DNA of 64,000 nt from Flavobacterium anhuiense (GCF_004151235.1 NZ_JUIV01000002.1:310001-374000), one strand, 5' to 3'. Positions 26,483-36,353 are shown, counted from the stretch's first letter. The notes: generated by a model from the letters alone, not told the origin. Numbers and translations are program-made.

Positions 26483-28591
26483 TTACTTTTTCGGTAAGGC
26501 TTTAAAACCCATATTGTAAAGTGTGAAAGCTTGAATATCTACATTCTCTTGAATAGTAGCCGCAACAGATTTTCCTGCGCCATGTCCAGCTTTTACATCA
26601 ATTCTAATTAAAACTGGGTTTTCTCCTGTTTGTTTTTCCTGCAATTCAGATGCGAATTTAAAACTGTGTGCAGGAACTACACGATCATCATGATCTCCAG
26701 TAGTAACCATTGTTGCTGGATAATGGGTTCCTTTTTTAACGTTATGAACAGGAGAATATCCTTTTAAATATTCGAACATTTCTTTGCTGTCTTGAGCAGT
26801 TCCATAATCGAAAGCCCATCCTGCACCTGCCGTAAACGCATTGTAACGAAGCATATCCATAACTCCAACTGCTGGTAAAGCCACTTTCATTAAGTCTGGA
26901 CGCTGAGTCATAGTGGCACCAACCAATAATCCTCCGTTAGATCCTCCGCGAATAGCCAAATAATCAGATGAGGTATATTTTTGTGCAATTAAATACTCTG
27001 CAGCAGCGATAAAATCATCAAATACATTTTGTTTTTGGAGTTTTGTTCCTGCATCGTGCCATTTTTTTCCATACTCACCACCGCCTCTTAAGTTGGCCAC
27101 TGCGTAAACTCCGCCGTTTTCCATCCAAACCGCATTGGCAATGCTGAAACTTGGCGTCAAACTAATATTGAATCCGCCGTAACCGTAAAGAATTGTCGGG
27201 TTTTTACCATCCAGTTTTGTTCCTTTTTTATACGTAATAATCATCGGAACTTTTGTACCATCCTTTGAAGTGTAGAAAACTTGTTTAGACTCGTAATCTT
27301 CGCTTTTAAAGTCTACTTTTGGTTTTTGGTACACTTCAGATTTACCAGATTTTGGCTCCAAAGAATAGATGCTTCCTGGAGTTGTATAATTGGTAAAGCT
27401 GTAGTATAAAATTTTATCTTCTTTTTTACCGCTAAATCCGCCAGCAGTTCCAACTGCAGGAAGTTTGATTTCGCGAACTAATTTTCCCTTGTAATCATAT
27501 TGCTGTACAAATGAGACAGCATCTTTGGTATAATTGGCAAAGAAATAGCCGGCACCAGTTGAAGGCGATAAAATATCTTTGGTTTCTTTAATAAAATCTT
27601 TCCAATTTTCCGGTTTCGGATTTGCCGCATCAACCGTTACAATGCGTTTGTTTGGAGCATTAAAATCTGTTTCAATAAACAATTTGCTTCCTTGGTTGTC
27701 AATGATGCTATTGTCACTATCAAAGTTGTCAACGATTGTAACAATTGGGCTATTTGCTTTAGTTAGATCTTTAATGTATAATTCATTTCCATAAGTAGAA
27801 TTTGCAGCTGTAATCACCAAATAACGATTGTCTTCGGTAACATATCCACCAACATATCTTCTTTTCTGGTCAGCTCCAAAAATTACTTTATCGTCTTTTT
27901 GAGAAGTTCCTAGTTTGTGGAAATATAATTTGTGCTGATCTGTTTTAGCAGATAATTCACTTCCTTTTGGCTTATCATAACTAGAGTAATAGAAACCTTC
28001 ATTTCCGTGCCAAGAGATACCGCTAAATTTTATGTCAACCAAAGTATCTTCCAAAACTTTCTTAGAAAGCGCATCGATGATGATTACTTTTCTCCAGTCG
28101 CTTCCTCCTTCAGAAATGGCATAAGCAGCTTTGCTTCCATCTTCAGAAAAATCAAGTCCGCCAAGAGAAGTTGTTCCGTCTTTAGAAAAAGTATTTGGAT
28201 CTAAGAAAATTTCTTCTTTTCCGCTTTCATCTTTTCTATAAACAACAGATTGATTTTGAAGACCGTTATTTTTAGAGTAATAAGTAAATTTTCCTTCTTT
28301 GAATGGAGCTCCAATTTTTTCGTAGTTCCAAAGTTTTTCCATTCTCTTTTTAAGTTCTTCACGAAACGGAATTTTATCTAAATAAGCGTAAGTAACTTCA
28401 TTTTCAGCTTTTACCCAAGCGCCAGTTTCAGCAGATTTATCATCTTCTAACCAACGGTACGGATCGCTTACTTTGGTGTCAAAGTAAACATCAACAGTTT
28501 CTCCTTTTTTAGTTTGCGGATATTGCATTTTGCCTTGTCCAAACGAAATTCCTGCGGTTGTAATTGCCATTAATAAAAATGTTTTTTTCAT
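26483..28591 (-). CDS. secreted prolyl oligopeptidase (S9A)
   Basis: A 702-residue serine peptidase cutting after Pro in short peptides. A signal peptide (MKKTFLLMAITTAGISFGQ) places it in the periplasm or outside. The N-terminal beta-propeller begins YPQTKKGETVDVYFDTKVSD, followed by YRWLED. The alpha/beta-hydrolase domain has nucleophile Ser in RGGSNGGLLVGA, Asp in TGDHDDRVVPAHSFK and His in KAGHGAGK. All triad residues are present and the length is normal. Downstream lies a repeat cluster, and the next gene upstream is the TonB receptor. Confidence 0.94.
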   Translation of the reverse strand: MKKTFLLMAITTAGISFGQGKMQYPQTKKGETVDVYFDTKVSDPYRWLEDDKSAETGAWVKAENEVTYAYLDKIPFREELKKRMEKLWNYEKIGAPFKEGKFTYYSKNNGLQNQSVVYRKDESGKEEIFLDPNTFSKDGTTSLGGLDFSEDGSKAAYAISEGGSDWRKVIIIDALSKKVLEDTLVDIKFSGISWHGNEGFYYSSYDKPKGSELSAKTDQHKLYFHKLGTSQKDDKVIFGADQKRRYVGGYVTEDNRYLVITAANSTYGNELYIKDLTKANSPIVTIVDNFDSDNSIIDNQGSKLFIETDFNAPNKRIVTVDAANPKPENWKDFIKETKDILSPSTGAGYFFANYTKDAVSFVQQYDYKGKLVREIKLPAVGTAGGFSGKKEDKILYYSFTNYTTPGSIYSLEPKSGKSEVYQKPKVDFKSEDYESKQVFYTSKDGTKVPMIITYKKGTKLDGKNPTILYGYGGFNISLTPSFSIANAVWMENGGVYAVANLRGGGEYGKKWHDAGTKLQKQNVFDDFIAAAEYLIAQKYTSSDYLAIRGGSNGGLLVGATMTQRPDLMKVALPAVGVMDMLRYNAFTAGAGWAFDYGTAQDSKEMFEYLKGYSPVHNVKKGTHYPATMVTTGDHDDRVVPAHSFKFASELQEKQTGENPVLIRIDVKAGHGAGKSVAATIQENVDIQAFTLYNMGFKALPKK

Positions 28592-28647
28592 AGTTAGTTT
28601 TTATCTGTTGTAACAAAAATAGCACTTTCTGTGAGATTGTTGTGTTA

Positions 28648-28703
28648 TTAACCGCAAAGAACGCAATCCCGATAGCTATCGGGATTGCGTTCTTTGCGGT
28701 TAA
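28648..28703. repeat. 56-bp perfect palindrome
   Basis: A fully self-complementary 56-bp sequence, TTAACCGCAAAGAACGCAAT then CCCGATAGCTATCGGG then its mirror. It sits 7 bp from the end of the TonB receptor gene and 57 bp before the oligopeptidase start, so it probably terminates the receptor transcript. Its core 16-mer is shared with 19145-19160. Confidence 0.9.
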
Positions 28704-28710
28704 GTAAAAA

Positions 28711-30918
28711 TTATAAATTAAAGTTAACTCCCAAAACGATATTTCTTCCAATGTTTGGAATACCATCTGTTTTTAATCTAGAAAGGTGCGCAATATATTT
28801 TTTATCAAATAAATTGTTTCCGTTTAAGTTAATATCAAAAGCTGTTTTTCCTAGTTTAACGGTTCCGCCAAAACCTAAATTTACCAAAGTATAACCTTTA
28901 GAAGCTGTTTCGAAACCACTTACATTATCTTGATTGAAAGTTGAAGAAACATTAAGAGAAGCAAAACCTTCGCTCAACCAATTTTTGATATTAAATTCAG
29001 TTCTCAAAGTATTGTTCCAATTGTTTGCAGGAATTAGAGGCAAATAATCTTTGTTATCTTTTTTACCAGTAACCGTTTCAAAACTAGTTTCAAAATGTAA
29101 CCAATCTAACGGATGCGGGTGAAAGTGCAAACCAACTTCACCTCCGTACAATTGAGCGTTATCTTGAACATAGGCAAAAACATCATTATCATCTCGAACT
29201 TCTCCAGTTGGCGAAGTATAGATATAATTGTTTACGTGATTGTAGAATCCGTTTACGAAAAATTCGAAGTGTGAATTTTTGTATTCTAAATTTAAATCGG
29301 TCTGAACGTTTTGTTCTGTTTTCAGATTTGCATTTCCAATTTCGTAACGATTTGTTCCTTCGTGAACACCGTTTGAAGTCAATTCAGCTAAGTTTGGCGC
29401 TCTAAATCCTGTAGCAACATTCAAACGGAAAGTTAAAGGTTCTGCAAACTTGGTTTTATACCCCAAAGAAGCATTAAAGCTGTCAAAAGATCGGTCTAAA
29501 GCTTGAAAATAGCCTTCTTCACCTTCAATTCCGTGAGCAATCGAAGTAATATTTCGGTTGTCAAAACGCAATCCTGCTTGAATAACGCTGTTGTCCCATT
29601 CGTAATTTGCAGTTCCAAAAACGCCGAAATCGTTCGTTGTGGCATCTGGAATTAAATATTCTTCACCAGAATTTTTGTTTGTTTGATGCATTCCCTGAAC
29701 TCCCAAAATAGTTTCAATTTTTCCGAATTTTGGAAAATGATATTTAGCGTTATAATTGAAAGTATTCAATTTCATGTGAAGAGACGCTTCGTTGCTGTCT
29801 TCAAATTCGCTTCTGTCATTGGCGATGTAACCTAAATCAACATCCAGTTTTGAATTTTCAAAAAAGATAACATTGTTCAAACTCAATAAATGATTGAAAA
29901 TTCCCTGTCTCGGAAACTGAGTGTCTTTACTTGAAGATTGTTCTGCAATTCCGTCTTCTGGAATTCCAATATCTAGTTTGTTGTAGTTGTATCTTAAAAC
30001 GCTTGAGAAAGTTGAATTGCTGTAGCCGATTCCAGTCTTAAAATCTGTTTCGTTATAACGTGAATTGGTTACACGATCTCCACCAGAAATTTTGTAGTCA
30101 GAATGCGTGTTGTAGCTTCCTCTAGCCAAGAATTTCCAATTATCTGTAGAAGTTTTTAACCCAATAGAAGAATTGCTTCCTTGAGTATTAGTGAAATATT
30201 TTTGGCTGAAATTAGCTTTAAAATCGCCCGCATCGGCAAACTTTTCTGGATTAAAATATAAAACACCTCCCAAAGCATCAGAACCGTATAATAAAGAAGC
30301 AGGTCCTTTGATAACTTCAACACTTTCAATTCCTGCATCATTTAAACCTAAACCATGCTCGTCTCCAAACTGCTGATTTTCGATGCGAACACCTTGAGAA
30401 TAAACCAAAACTCGATTGCCGCTTAATCCGCGAATCACAGGTTTTCCGATAGAAGTTCCCGTTGAAATCTGAGAAACTCCTGGAATTGTAGCTAAACCTT
30501 CAATCAAAGTTGAGGTTCCTTTTTGCTGTAATGTTTTAATGCTTTCGTGCTCAATTTTCATTACGTTCTGCGATTGCAATTTGTTGAAAGGAGTCGAAAC
30601 CACAACTTCATCCATTTCTAAAATAGATTCTTCAAGAGTAATGTCTAAGGTATTTTGCTTAAGTAATTTTGCAATAGTTTTATTTTGATTGGCATATCCA
30701 ACATAAGTAAAAGCAATGCGAAGACTTCCGTTTGGAAGATTATTCAATTCATATTTTCCATTTGCGTCTGTAGTGGTTCCTTTGTGTAATTCTGGAGCAT
30801 AAACAGAAACTCCAGGCAATGGCTGATTTTGATTATCGGTTACAGTTCCCGAAACCGAATTTTGAGCAGTAAGTACGCCCGAAAACCCTAAAATTAGGGC
30901 AATTATAAATTTTTTCAT
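28711..30918 (-). CDS. TonB-dependent outer-membrane receptor
   Basis: A 735-residue receptor. A signal peptide (MKKFIIALILGFSGVLTAQ) is followed by a CarboxypepD_reg-like domain at 20-105 (GTVTDNQNQPLPGVSVYAPE) and a plug domain at about 110-230 (IPGVSQISTGTSIGKPVIRG, VEVIKGPASLLYGSDALGG). A 22-strand barrel ends in GRNIVLGVNFNL with terminal aromatic/hydrophobic character. Extracellular segments such as FHPHPLDWLHFE recall the ZnuD-like metal receptors, and the gene upstream encodes a His/Cys-rich exported protein. Zinc or copper uptake is therefore an inference. There is no SusD partner, so a glycan role is less likely. Confidence 0.92.
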   Translation of the reverse strand: MKKFIIALILGFSGVLTAQNSVSGTVTDNQNQPLPGVSVYAPELHKGTTTDANGKYELNNLPNGSLRIAFTYVGYANQNKTIAKLLKQNTLDITLEESILEMDEVVVSTPFNKLQSQNVMKIEHESIKTLQQKGTSTLIEGLATIPGVSQISTGTSIGKPVIRGLSGNRVLVYSQGVRIENQQFGDEHGLGLNDAGIESVEVIKGPASLLYGSDALGGVLYFNPEKFADAGDFKANFSQKYFTNTQGSNSSIGLKTSTDNWKFLARGSYNTHSDYKISGGDRVTNSRYNETDFKTGIGYSNSTFSSVLRYNYNKLDIGIPEDGIAEQSSSKDTQFPRQGIFNHLLSLNNVIFFENSKLDVDLGYIANDRSEFEDSNEASLHMKLNTFNYNAKYHFPKFGKIETILGVQGMHQTNKNSGEEYLIPDATTNDFGVFGTANYEWDNSVIQAGLRFDNRNITSIAHGIEGEEGYFQALDRSFDSFNASLGYKTKFAEPLTFRLNVATGFRAPNLAELTSNGVHEGTNRYEIGNANLKTEQNVQTDLNLEYKNSHFEFFVNGFYNHVNNYIYTSPTGEVRDDNDVFAYVQDNAQLYGGEVGLHFHPHPLDWLHFETSFETVTGKKDNKDYLPLIPANNWNNTLRTEFNIKNWLSEGFASLNVSSTFNQDNVSGFETASKGYTLVNLGFGGTVKLGKTAFDINLNGNNLFDKKYIAHLSRLKTDGIPNIGRNIVLGVNFNL

Positions 30919-31079
30919 TTGAAAATGATGCTATAGTTAAATGGAATTTTTTCTTCGAATGAAAACCAAAAACGTACAATAAAGCATTCTGATCCTAATT
31001 GATAAAAATAGGATTAGGAAACTCAATGTTTTTTGAATTTGAATTAAAAGAAATGTGATTTTTTTCGAATAATCGAAAC

Positions 31080-31433
31080 TTAAGAAACTATAGCGGCAGG
31101 CGGCCCTCGTAAGAAATACGAAGTGTTTGAGATTGAAAAAATCTTCTCTGAAAATGGGAAGAAATAAGGCGTTTCTTTATCAAATGAATGAAACTCAAAA
31201 GAGAAATTTTGCGGAAGAATAAAAGATTCAAAAGCAAAATGGCAAACAAAACAAACGTCATAATCATGATGCTGATGCGTTATTTCGCCACTCGGATCAT
31301 TGTAATTATGATGGCACTGTTTTTCTGAAAGCTGTTTTACAATATGCTCATAACTGTGTATCGACTGAAACAATATCGAGAACAATATTGTTACAGCAAA
31401 AGATAAACTTAATATGAGCTGCTTTCTTTTCAT
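31080..31433 (-). CDS. small His/Cys-rich membrane-anchored protein
   Basis: A 117-residue protein with an N-terminal hydrophobic segment (LILSLSFAVTILFSILFQSI). A metal-binding-like stretch follows with CHHNYND, HQHHDYD and CFVCHF, and the C-terminus is RGPPAAIVS. Small proteins with this layout sit next to metal-related TonB receptors in Bacteroidetes and resemble DUF2946-type proteins. The ATG at 31433 starts a normal signal; an upstream ATG would add ten residues. It is 161 bp before the TonB receptor on the same strand, probably one transcript. Confidence 0.72.
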   Translation of the reverse strand: MKRKQLILSLSFAVTILFSILFQSIHSYEHIVKQLSEKQCHHNYNDPSGEITHQHHDYDVCFVCHFAFESFILPQNFSFEFHSFDKETPYFFPFSEKIFSISNTSYFLRGPPAAIVS

Positions 31434-31583
31434 GCTCTGCAAAGGTATAAAAGATAAAAACAAAATTGATTAATTTTTTGTTTCAACGAATGGAATTATT
31501 GAAAATAATGCAGCAATTAATTTTATTCGCAGTCAAAACGAGAATATTTTTACTTCTTATCTTTACTACAGAAAGCATTATAT

Positions 31584-31591
31584 TATATTTG
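31584..31591 (+). promoter_or_regulatory. -7 element TATATTTG
   Basis: TAnnTTTG match 69 bp before the PorT-like gene. Confidence 0.45.
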
Positions 31592-31659
31592 TAAGTGAAA
31601 TAAATAAGCGTAGAAGTGCGTTTATTTGTAATCATCTCTTTTAAAACTAAAATTACGAT

Positions 31660-32364
31660 ATGCGAATTATTTTTGGCTGCTTATTTTTGCTCACTTTTTT
31701 TAACTCTTTTGCGCAAGAAGACGTTAAGCCTGAGATAAAACCAGTTGTAAAAATAGATTCTCTATATCGAGAAGATCAGTTTTATTTTTCGGTTACCTAT
31801 AATATGTTTACCGATATTCCAATCGATTTTAAACAAAACAAGTTTTCTCTTGGACTTTCGGGAGGTTTTTTGCGCGATATGCCCGTTAATAAATCCAGAA
31901 CTGTTGCAATTGCGGCAGGTTTAGGTTTGAGTTATCAAAATTATTACCAGAATCTTACTATTTCTGAAGACGGCTCGGGATCTATAATATATGGGGTTAA
32001 CAGTTACGGAGAATTTGTTTCCAATCGTTATAGGCAATATTCTGTAGATCTTCCAATCGAATTTAGATGGCGTAATTCGACTTACGAAAGCACTAAATTC
32101 TGGCGTATTTATGGTGGAGTAAAACTGAGTTATGTTTTTTCGAATGCTTCTACTCTTAATGATGGTGAGAAAACATATAAAATCAAGAATAACGCAGACA
32201 TTAATAAATTTCAGTATGGCCCTTACATTTCGGCAGGGTACAATACATGGAACCTTTATGTGTATTATAGCTTAAGCCCTTTGTTTAAGTCAGCGACCAC
32301 TTTGAATGGCGAAAAAATTAATATGAAAACCTTAAATGCAGGACTGATTTTTTATATTTTATAA
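31660..32364 (+). CDS. PorT-like outer-membrane beta-barrel protein
   Basis: A 234-residue protein with a signal peptide (MRIIFGCLFLLTFFNSFAQ) and a barrel of alternating strands (NKFSLGLSGGFLRDMPVNK, TVAIAAGLGLSYQNYYQNL, WRIYGGVKLSYVFSNAS) ending MKTLNAGLIFYIL. It has the size and pattern of the PorT family, one member of which serves type IX secretion. The gene context is not that of sprT/porT, so a role in that system is uncertain. Its stop overlaps the convergent neighbour by 6 bp. Confidence 0.75.
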   Translation: MRIIFGCLFLLTFFNSFAQEDVKPEIKPVVKIDSLYREDQFYFSVTYNMFTDIPIDFKQNKFSLGLSGGFLRDMPVNKSRTVAIAAGLGLSYQNYYQNLTISEDGSGSIIYGVNSYGEFVSNRYRQYSVDLPIEFRWRNSTYESTKFWRIYGGVKLSYVFSNASTLNDGEKTYKIKNNADINKFQYGPYISAGYNTWNLYVYYSLSPLFKSATTLNGEKINMKTLNAGLIFYIL

Positions 32365-32973
32365 CCACAGATATAAAAATAAAAGTTGCGGCATTATTCC
32401 AATAAATAATCCAATTAATATTTCCCTAGAAGTATGAGCATTCATTTCTAAACGGGAAGAAGCTACAATTCCCGACAATAAAATAAGCAAAGCTGGCCAA
32501 TACGGATTATGCAACTGAAGATGAATGTTTAGTCCGATAACAAAAATCGTTAAACCTGAAATAGCAACCATGTGCAAACTCGCTTTTGTTTTAAATAACA
32601 CGCATACTAATGCCAAAATAGTGCTAAATAAAGCAGCAAGGAAGAAGAAATGAAGCTCTGGGTAACGAGTGATTATGATGCTTCTTTTTACCAATAGAAT
32701 ATATAAAAAACATTGCAAGATGAGCGGAATGGTTCGTTCTGATGTCTGGCTCAGCATTATCGATTTTACATGTCCAGTCGATTTTAGAAGTAAATAAAAT
32801 AAAACAGGGACGACTATATTAATTACTAAAATCTGAATTAAAACAAAATACTTTTCGTTCGTACTGAAAACATCATCTTTGTAAAATAAGTAAAACAAAG
32901 TGGCATATAGCGATATAAAAATCGGATGTAAAATATAGGAGAAGAGTGGAAGTAATTTTTTCAAAACATGCAA
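32359..32973 (-). CDS. polytopic membrane protein, PAP2-phosphatase-like
   Basis: A 204-residue inner-membrane protein with about six hydrophobic segments. The C-terminal block ASSRLEMNAHTSREILIGLF resembles the last motif of membrane PAP2 phosphatases, where SR and H-x(3)-D are catalytic; here Glu or Arg follow in place of the Asp. The first PAP2 motif (K-x6-RP) is not obvious, though QTSERTIPL may be its remnant. It could be a non-catalytic relative. Confidence 0.6.
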   Translation of the reverse strand: MHVLKKLLPLFSYILHPIFISLYATLFYLFYKDDVFSTNEKYFVLIQILVINIVVPVLFYLLLKSTGHVKSIMLSQTSERTIPLILQCFLYILLVKRSIIITRYPELHFFFLAALFSTILALVCVLFKTKASLHMVAISGLTIFVIGLNIHLQLHNPYWPALLILLSGIVASSRLEMNAHTSREILIGLFIGIMPQLLFLYLWL

Positions 32974-33004
32974 ATTTGTGGTCTAAAAACAAATATACTC
33001 AATA

Positions 33005-33235
33005 AATGTTTTCTGCCGCGAATTACACTAATTCATACGAATTATTTTTTTGCTGCAGATTTCAGAATTAAAATCAGCGATAATCTTTTAATCTGTGACT
33101 AATTTTTTTAGTGTTTCATGCAGATTCTGCAGATTTAAGCCAATTTAATTAATAAAAAAAAACTGCATGCATCTTTTTAAATCTGCACGACATTAATTTG
33201 TGAAAATTTGGGAAATTAGTGGCAAACCTTTTTTT
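33005..33235. repeat. intergenic repeat cluster
   Basis: It contains GCCGCGAATTACACTAATT, GCAGATTTCAG, AATCTGTGACTAATTTTT, GCAGATTTAAG and GAAATTAGTGGCAAA words in both orientations. These are diverged versions of the family at 26233-26463. No gene is seen between 32974 and 33260. Confidence 0.65.
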
Positions 33236-33260
33236 AAATTTGAAAAAAAGAAATTTCTAA

Positions 33261-35732
33261 ATGAGCATAAATATAAAAAGCCTGCTTTCAGTATTAAACG
33301 CCAAATGGACTGGCTCAAATGCTGATGTTTTAATCGATCATATTTCAATTGATAGCCGTTCACTTCAAAACGGATCTAAAACATTATTCTTTGCTCTGGC
33401 CGGTGTTAACAACGATGCTCATTCCTTTATTCCCGATTTAATAGAAAATGACGTTCAGAATTTTGTTGTTCAATATATTCCAGAGGGTTATGCTGATAAA
33501 GCTAATTTTTTGGTGGTAGAAAATACGCTTCTTGCACTTCAGGAACTTGCCGCGTATTACAGAAGTCTTTTCCATTTCCCAGTTATTGGGTTAACAGGTA
33601 GCAACGGTAAAACAATTGTAAAAGAATGGCTTAATTTCTTGTTGAGCCCTGACTATAATATTATTAGAAGTCCAAAAAGCTATAATTCTCAAGTTGGAGT
33701 TCCGCTTTCTGTAATTGGGATTAATGAAAAACATAATTTAGGCATTTTCGAAGCTGGAATTTCGACAGTTAACGAAATGGTTCACCTTGAAAAAATAATC
33801 AAACCAACAATAGGCGTGCTTACCAATATCGGAAGTGCACATGATGAAGGGTTTTTGAATTTAGTGCAGAAGATCGACGAAAAATTGCTTTTGTTTAAAG
33901 ACTGTCCGATAATCATCTATCAAAAAACAGATGTTGTAGAATCGTGCCTGACTCAGTTTGCTGCAGAATATATGGTGCATCCTCGAAAACTTTTTTCATG
34001 GAGTTTTACAGATAAAAATGCAGATGTTTTTATTGAAAAAAGAGAGCATAAAAACGATCACACTTTCATACAATATCAATTCAAAAATGAAACTTTCAAT
34101 TTAGAAATTCCGTTTAACGATTCGGCTTCTATAGAAAATACGATTTCATGTCTATTGGTTTTACTGCATTTTGATTATGATCAGGAAACGATTCAGAATC
34201 GAATTCAGATGCTGTATCCAGTTCGAATGCGTTTGGAAGTAAAAAACGGAATAAACAATTGCAGTATTATTGATGACAGTTACAGTTCGGATTTTCAGTC
34301 TCTTAAAATTGCTTTGGATTTCTTAGAAAGCCAAAAGAAAAAAGGCGCTTCAAAAACCGTTATTTTATCAGATATTTTTCAGAGCGGCTTTACAAATGAA
34401 GAATTATATTCTAAAGTTGCCCAGTTAATTTCAGACAATAAAATAAACCGTATAATTGGGATCGGACCAACGATTTCTTCATTTGCAGCTAAGTTCCCAA
34501 ACAGTATCATGTTTGAAAATACAGCCAATTTTATTGCAGCAATCGATAATTTTAATTTTCATAATGAAACGATTTTGATAAAAGGAGCAAGATCTTTTCA
34601 ATTTGAAGAAATTGTTTCGCTTCTGGAGGAGAAAACGCACGAAACAGTTTTAGAAATTAATCTAGATGCCATTAGCCATAATTTTAATTACTATAAATCA
34701 AAACTGGCGCCAGGTGTCAAAATGATGGTTATGGTAAAAGCATTTGGTTATGGGAATGGAGGTTTAGAAATTGCTAAACTTTTGGAACATCATAAAGTTG
34801 ATTATTTGGGCGTGGCTTTCGCCGATGAAGGAATATCGTTAAAAAACGGTGGTATAAAAGTGCCAATTATGGTTTTGAATCCAGAATCGACGAGTTTTCC
34901 ATCTATGATTCAGTATCAGCTAGAACCTGAAATTTATAGTTTGAAAGGACTGAATGCCTTTTTGAAAATTGCCCGAGAAAAAAACTTAAAAGATTATCCG
35001 ATTCATATCAAGATGGATACGGGAATGCATCGTTTAGGTTTTGAAAACAATACAATCGATGAACTGATTGCGACTTTAAAAGGCAATTCGACAGTTCGTG
35101 TTCAGAGTATTTTATCGCATTTGGCGACAAGCGATGATCCGAAACATTTTGATTTTGTGAGACAGCAGATTGCTTTGTTCGAAAAACTGTCTTCAAAATT
35201 AATGTCAGAGTTAAACATTAATCCAATCCGACATACTTTGAATACTTCAGGAATTAGTAATTTTCCTGATTCGCAATATAATATGGTTCGTTTAGGAATT
35301 GGATTATACGGAGTTTCAAATGATCCTGCAGAACAAAAATATTTAGAGAATGTTGGAACTCTGAAATCTATAATTTCTCAAATCAGAACAATTCCTGCAG
35401 GCGATAGCGTAGGTTACGGACGTCGTTTTATGGCCGATGCAACAACCAAAATTGCTACAATTCCGATTGGTTATGCAGATGGAATTTCAAGATTATGGGG
35501 CAATGAAGTAGGTTATGTAACAATCAAAAATCAGAAAGCCAAAATCGTTGGAAGTGTCTGCATGGATATGCTGATGGTCAATGTAAGCCATATTGATTGC
35601 AAAGAAGGAGATTCGGTAATTATTTTTGGCGAAAGTCCAACAGTAATAGAGATGGCAGTGGCCTTAAAAACAATTCCGTATGAGATAATGACGAGTATTT
35701 CGCAACGTGTTAAGAGGGTATTTTTTAGATAA
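33261..35732 (+). CDS. bifunctional MurF ligase / alanine racemase
   Basis: An 823-residue fusion acting in peptidoglycan precursor synthesis. Residues 1-450 are MurF-like (UDP-MurNAc-tripeptide:D-Ala-D-Ala ligase), with the ATP loop LTGSNGKTIVKEWL near 111-124. Residues 460-823 are alanine racemase, with the PLP-binding Lys near 493 in MVMVKAFGYGNGG, MDTGMHRLGF, and the second catalytic Tyr in DSVGYGRRFM. Joining racemase and ligase couples D-Ala formation to its use. This fusion is characteristic of Bacteroidetes. MurF-half motifs are more diverged than the racemase half. Confidence 0.93.
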   Translation: MSINIKSLLSVLNAKWTGSNADVLIDHISIDSRSLQNGSKTLFFALAGVNNDAHSFIPDLIENDVQNFVVQYIPEGYADKANFLVVENTLLALQELAAYYRSLFHFPVIGLTGSNGKTIVKEWLNFLLSPDYNIIRSPKSYNSQVGVPLSVIGINEKHNLGIFEAGISTVNEMVHLEKIIKPTIGVLTNIGSAHDEGFLNLVQKIDEKLLLFKDCPIIIYQKTDVVESCLTQFAAEYMVHPRKLFSWSFTDKNADVFIEKREHKNDHTFIQYQFKNETFNLEIPFNDSASIENTISCLLVLLHFDYDQETIQNRIQMLYPVRMRLEVKNGINNCSIIDDSYSSDFQSLKIALDFLESQKKKGASKTVILSDIFQSGFTNEELYSKVAQLISDNKINRIIGIGPTISSFAAKFPNSIMFENTANFIAAIDNFNFHNETILIKGARSFQFEEIVSLLEEKTHETVLEINLDAISHNFNYYKSKLAPGVKMMVMVKAFGYGNGGLEIAKLLEHHKVDYLGVAFADEGISLKNGGIKVPIMVLNPESTSFPSMIQYQLEPEIYSLKGLNAFLKIAREKNLKDYPIHIKMDTGMHRLGFENNTIDELIATLKGNSTVRVQSILSHLATSDDPKHFDFVRQQIALFEKLSSKLMSELNINPIRHTLNTSGISNFPDSQYNMVRLGIGLYGVSNDPAEQKYLENVGTLKSIISQIRTIPAGDSVGYGRRFMADATTKIATIPIGYADGISRLWGNEVGYVTIKNQKAKIVGSVCMDMLMVNVSHIDCKEGDSVIIFGESPTVIEMAVALKTIPYEIMTSISQRVKRVFFR

Positions 35733-35800
35733 CATTAAGAATTTTCAATAAAAATGCGTATTTTCGATATTGCTTAATTATAAATATAAACAGATACGAT

Positions 35801-36178
35801 ATGGGATTTTTTTCAGAATTTAAGGAATTTGCAATGAAAGGCAACGTGGTTGACCTGGCTGTCGGGGTGATCATTGGAGCTGCTTTTGGTAAAATTGTCA
35901 GCTCATTTATTGAAGATGTAATCACGCCATTGCTGTTGAAACCAGCTTTAGATGCTGCACATTTATCGACTATTGAACAATTAACTGCTTTTGGAGGTGT
36001 AAAGTACGGAGTATTTATATCCGCAGTAATTAATTTTATAATTGTGGCTTTTGTTTTGTTTCTGATAATTAAGGCTATGAATCACGCGAAAAAGAAAGAT
36101 GTTGCACCGCCGCCTCCAGCTGGACCAACTCAAGAAGAATTATTGACACAGATTAGAGATTTATTGAAAAATAAATAA
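35801..36178 (+). CDS. mscL: large-conductance mechanosensitive channel
   Basis: A 125-residue pore-forming inner-membrane protein releasing solutes on hypo-osmotic shock. It shows the N-terminal amphipathic helix (MGFFSEFKEFAMKGNVVDLA), TM1 (VGVIIGAAFGKIVSSF), the periplasmic loop, TM2 (VINFIIVAFVLFLIIKAMN) and a Pro-rich linker to a cytoplasmic helix. The length is normal. It is probably its own transcript, ending at the terminator 30 bp downstream. Confidence 0.96.
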   Translation: MGFFSEFKEFAMKGNVVDLAVGVIIGAAFGKIVSSFIEDVITPLLLKPALDAAHLSTIEQLTAFGGVKYGVFISAVINFIIVAFVLFLIIKAMNHAKKKDVAPPPPAGPTQEELLTQIRDLLKNK

Positions 36179-36209
36179 AAATATAATACCGCTACACTAA
36201 GTCTAATTT

Positions 36210-36237
36210 AACCGCCTTCTAAAGAGGCGGTTTTTTT
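36210..36237 (+). terminator. Rho-independent terminator of mscL
   Basis: AACCGCCT / AGGCGGTT stem followed by a run of T. Confidence 0.9.
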
Positions 36238-36283
36238 ACAAAATGTTTATTTTGTAACAATTTGTTATTTTTTGTGAATCGCC

Positions 36284-36313
36284 TTGTGGAGACTTTTATT
36301 ATACTTACTTTTG
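36284..36313 (+). promoter_or_regulatory. asd promoter
   Basis: TTG (36284-36286), a 19-bp spacer and TACTTTTG (36306-36313) form an exact Bacteroidetes housekeeping promoter. The gene starts 40 bp downstream. Confidence 0.87.
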
Positions 36314-36353
36314 CGTAACAAATTAGATTAATTGATTATTTAAAAATATAAAA

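Noticed and set aside
31660..32364. Naming the barrel gene sprT/porT
   Set aside because: Family resemblance only; the context lacks type IX secretion neighbours.
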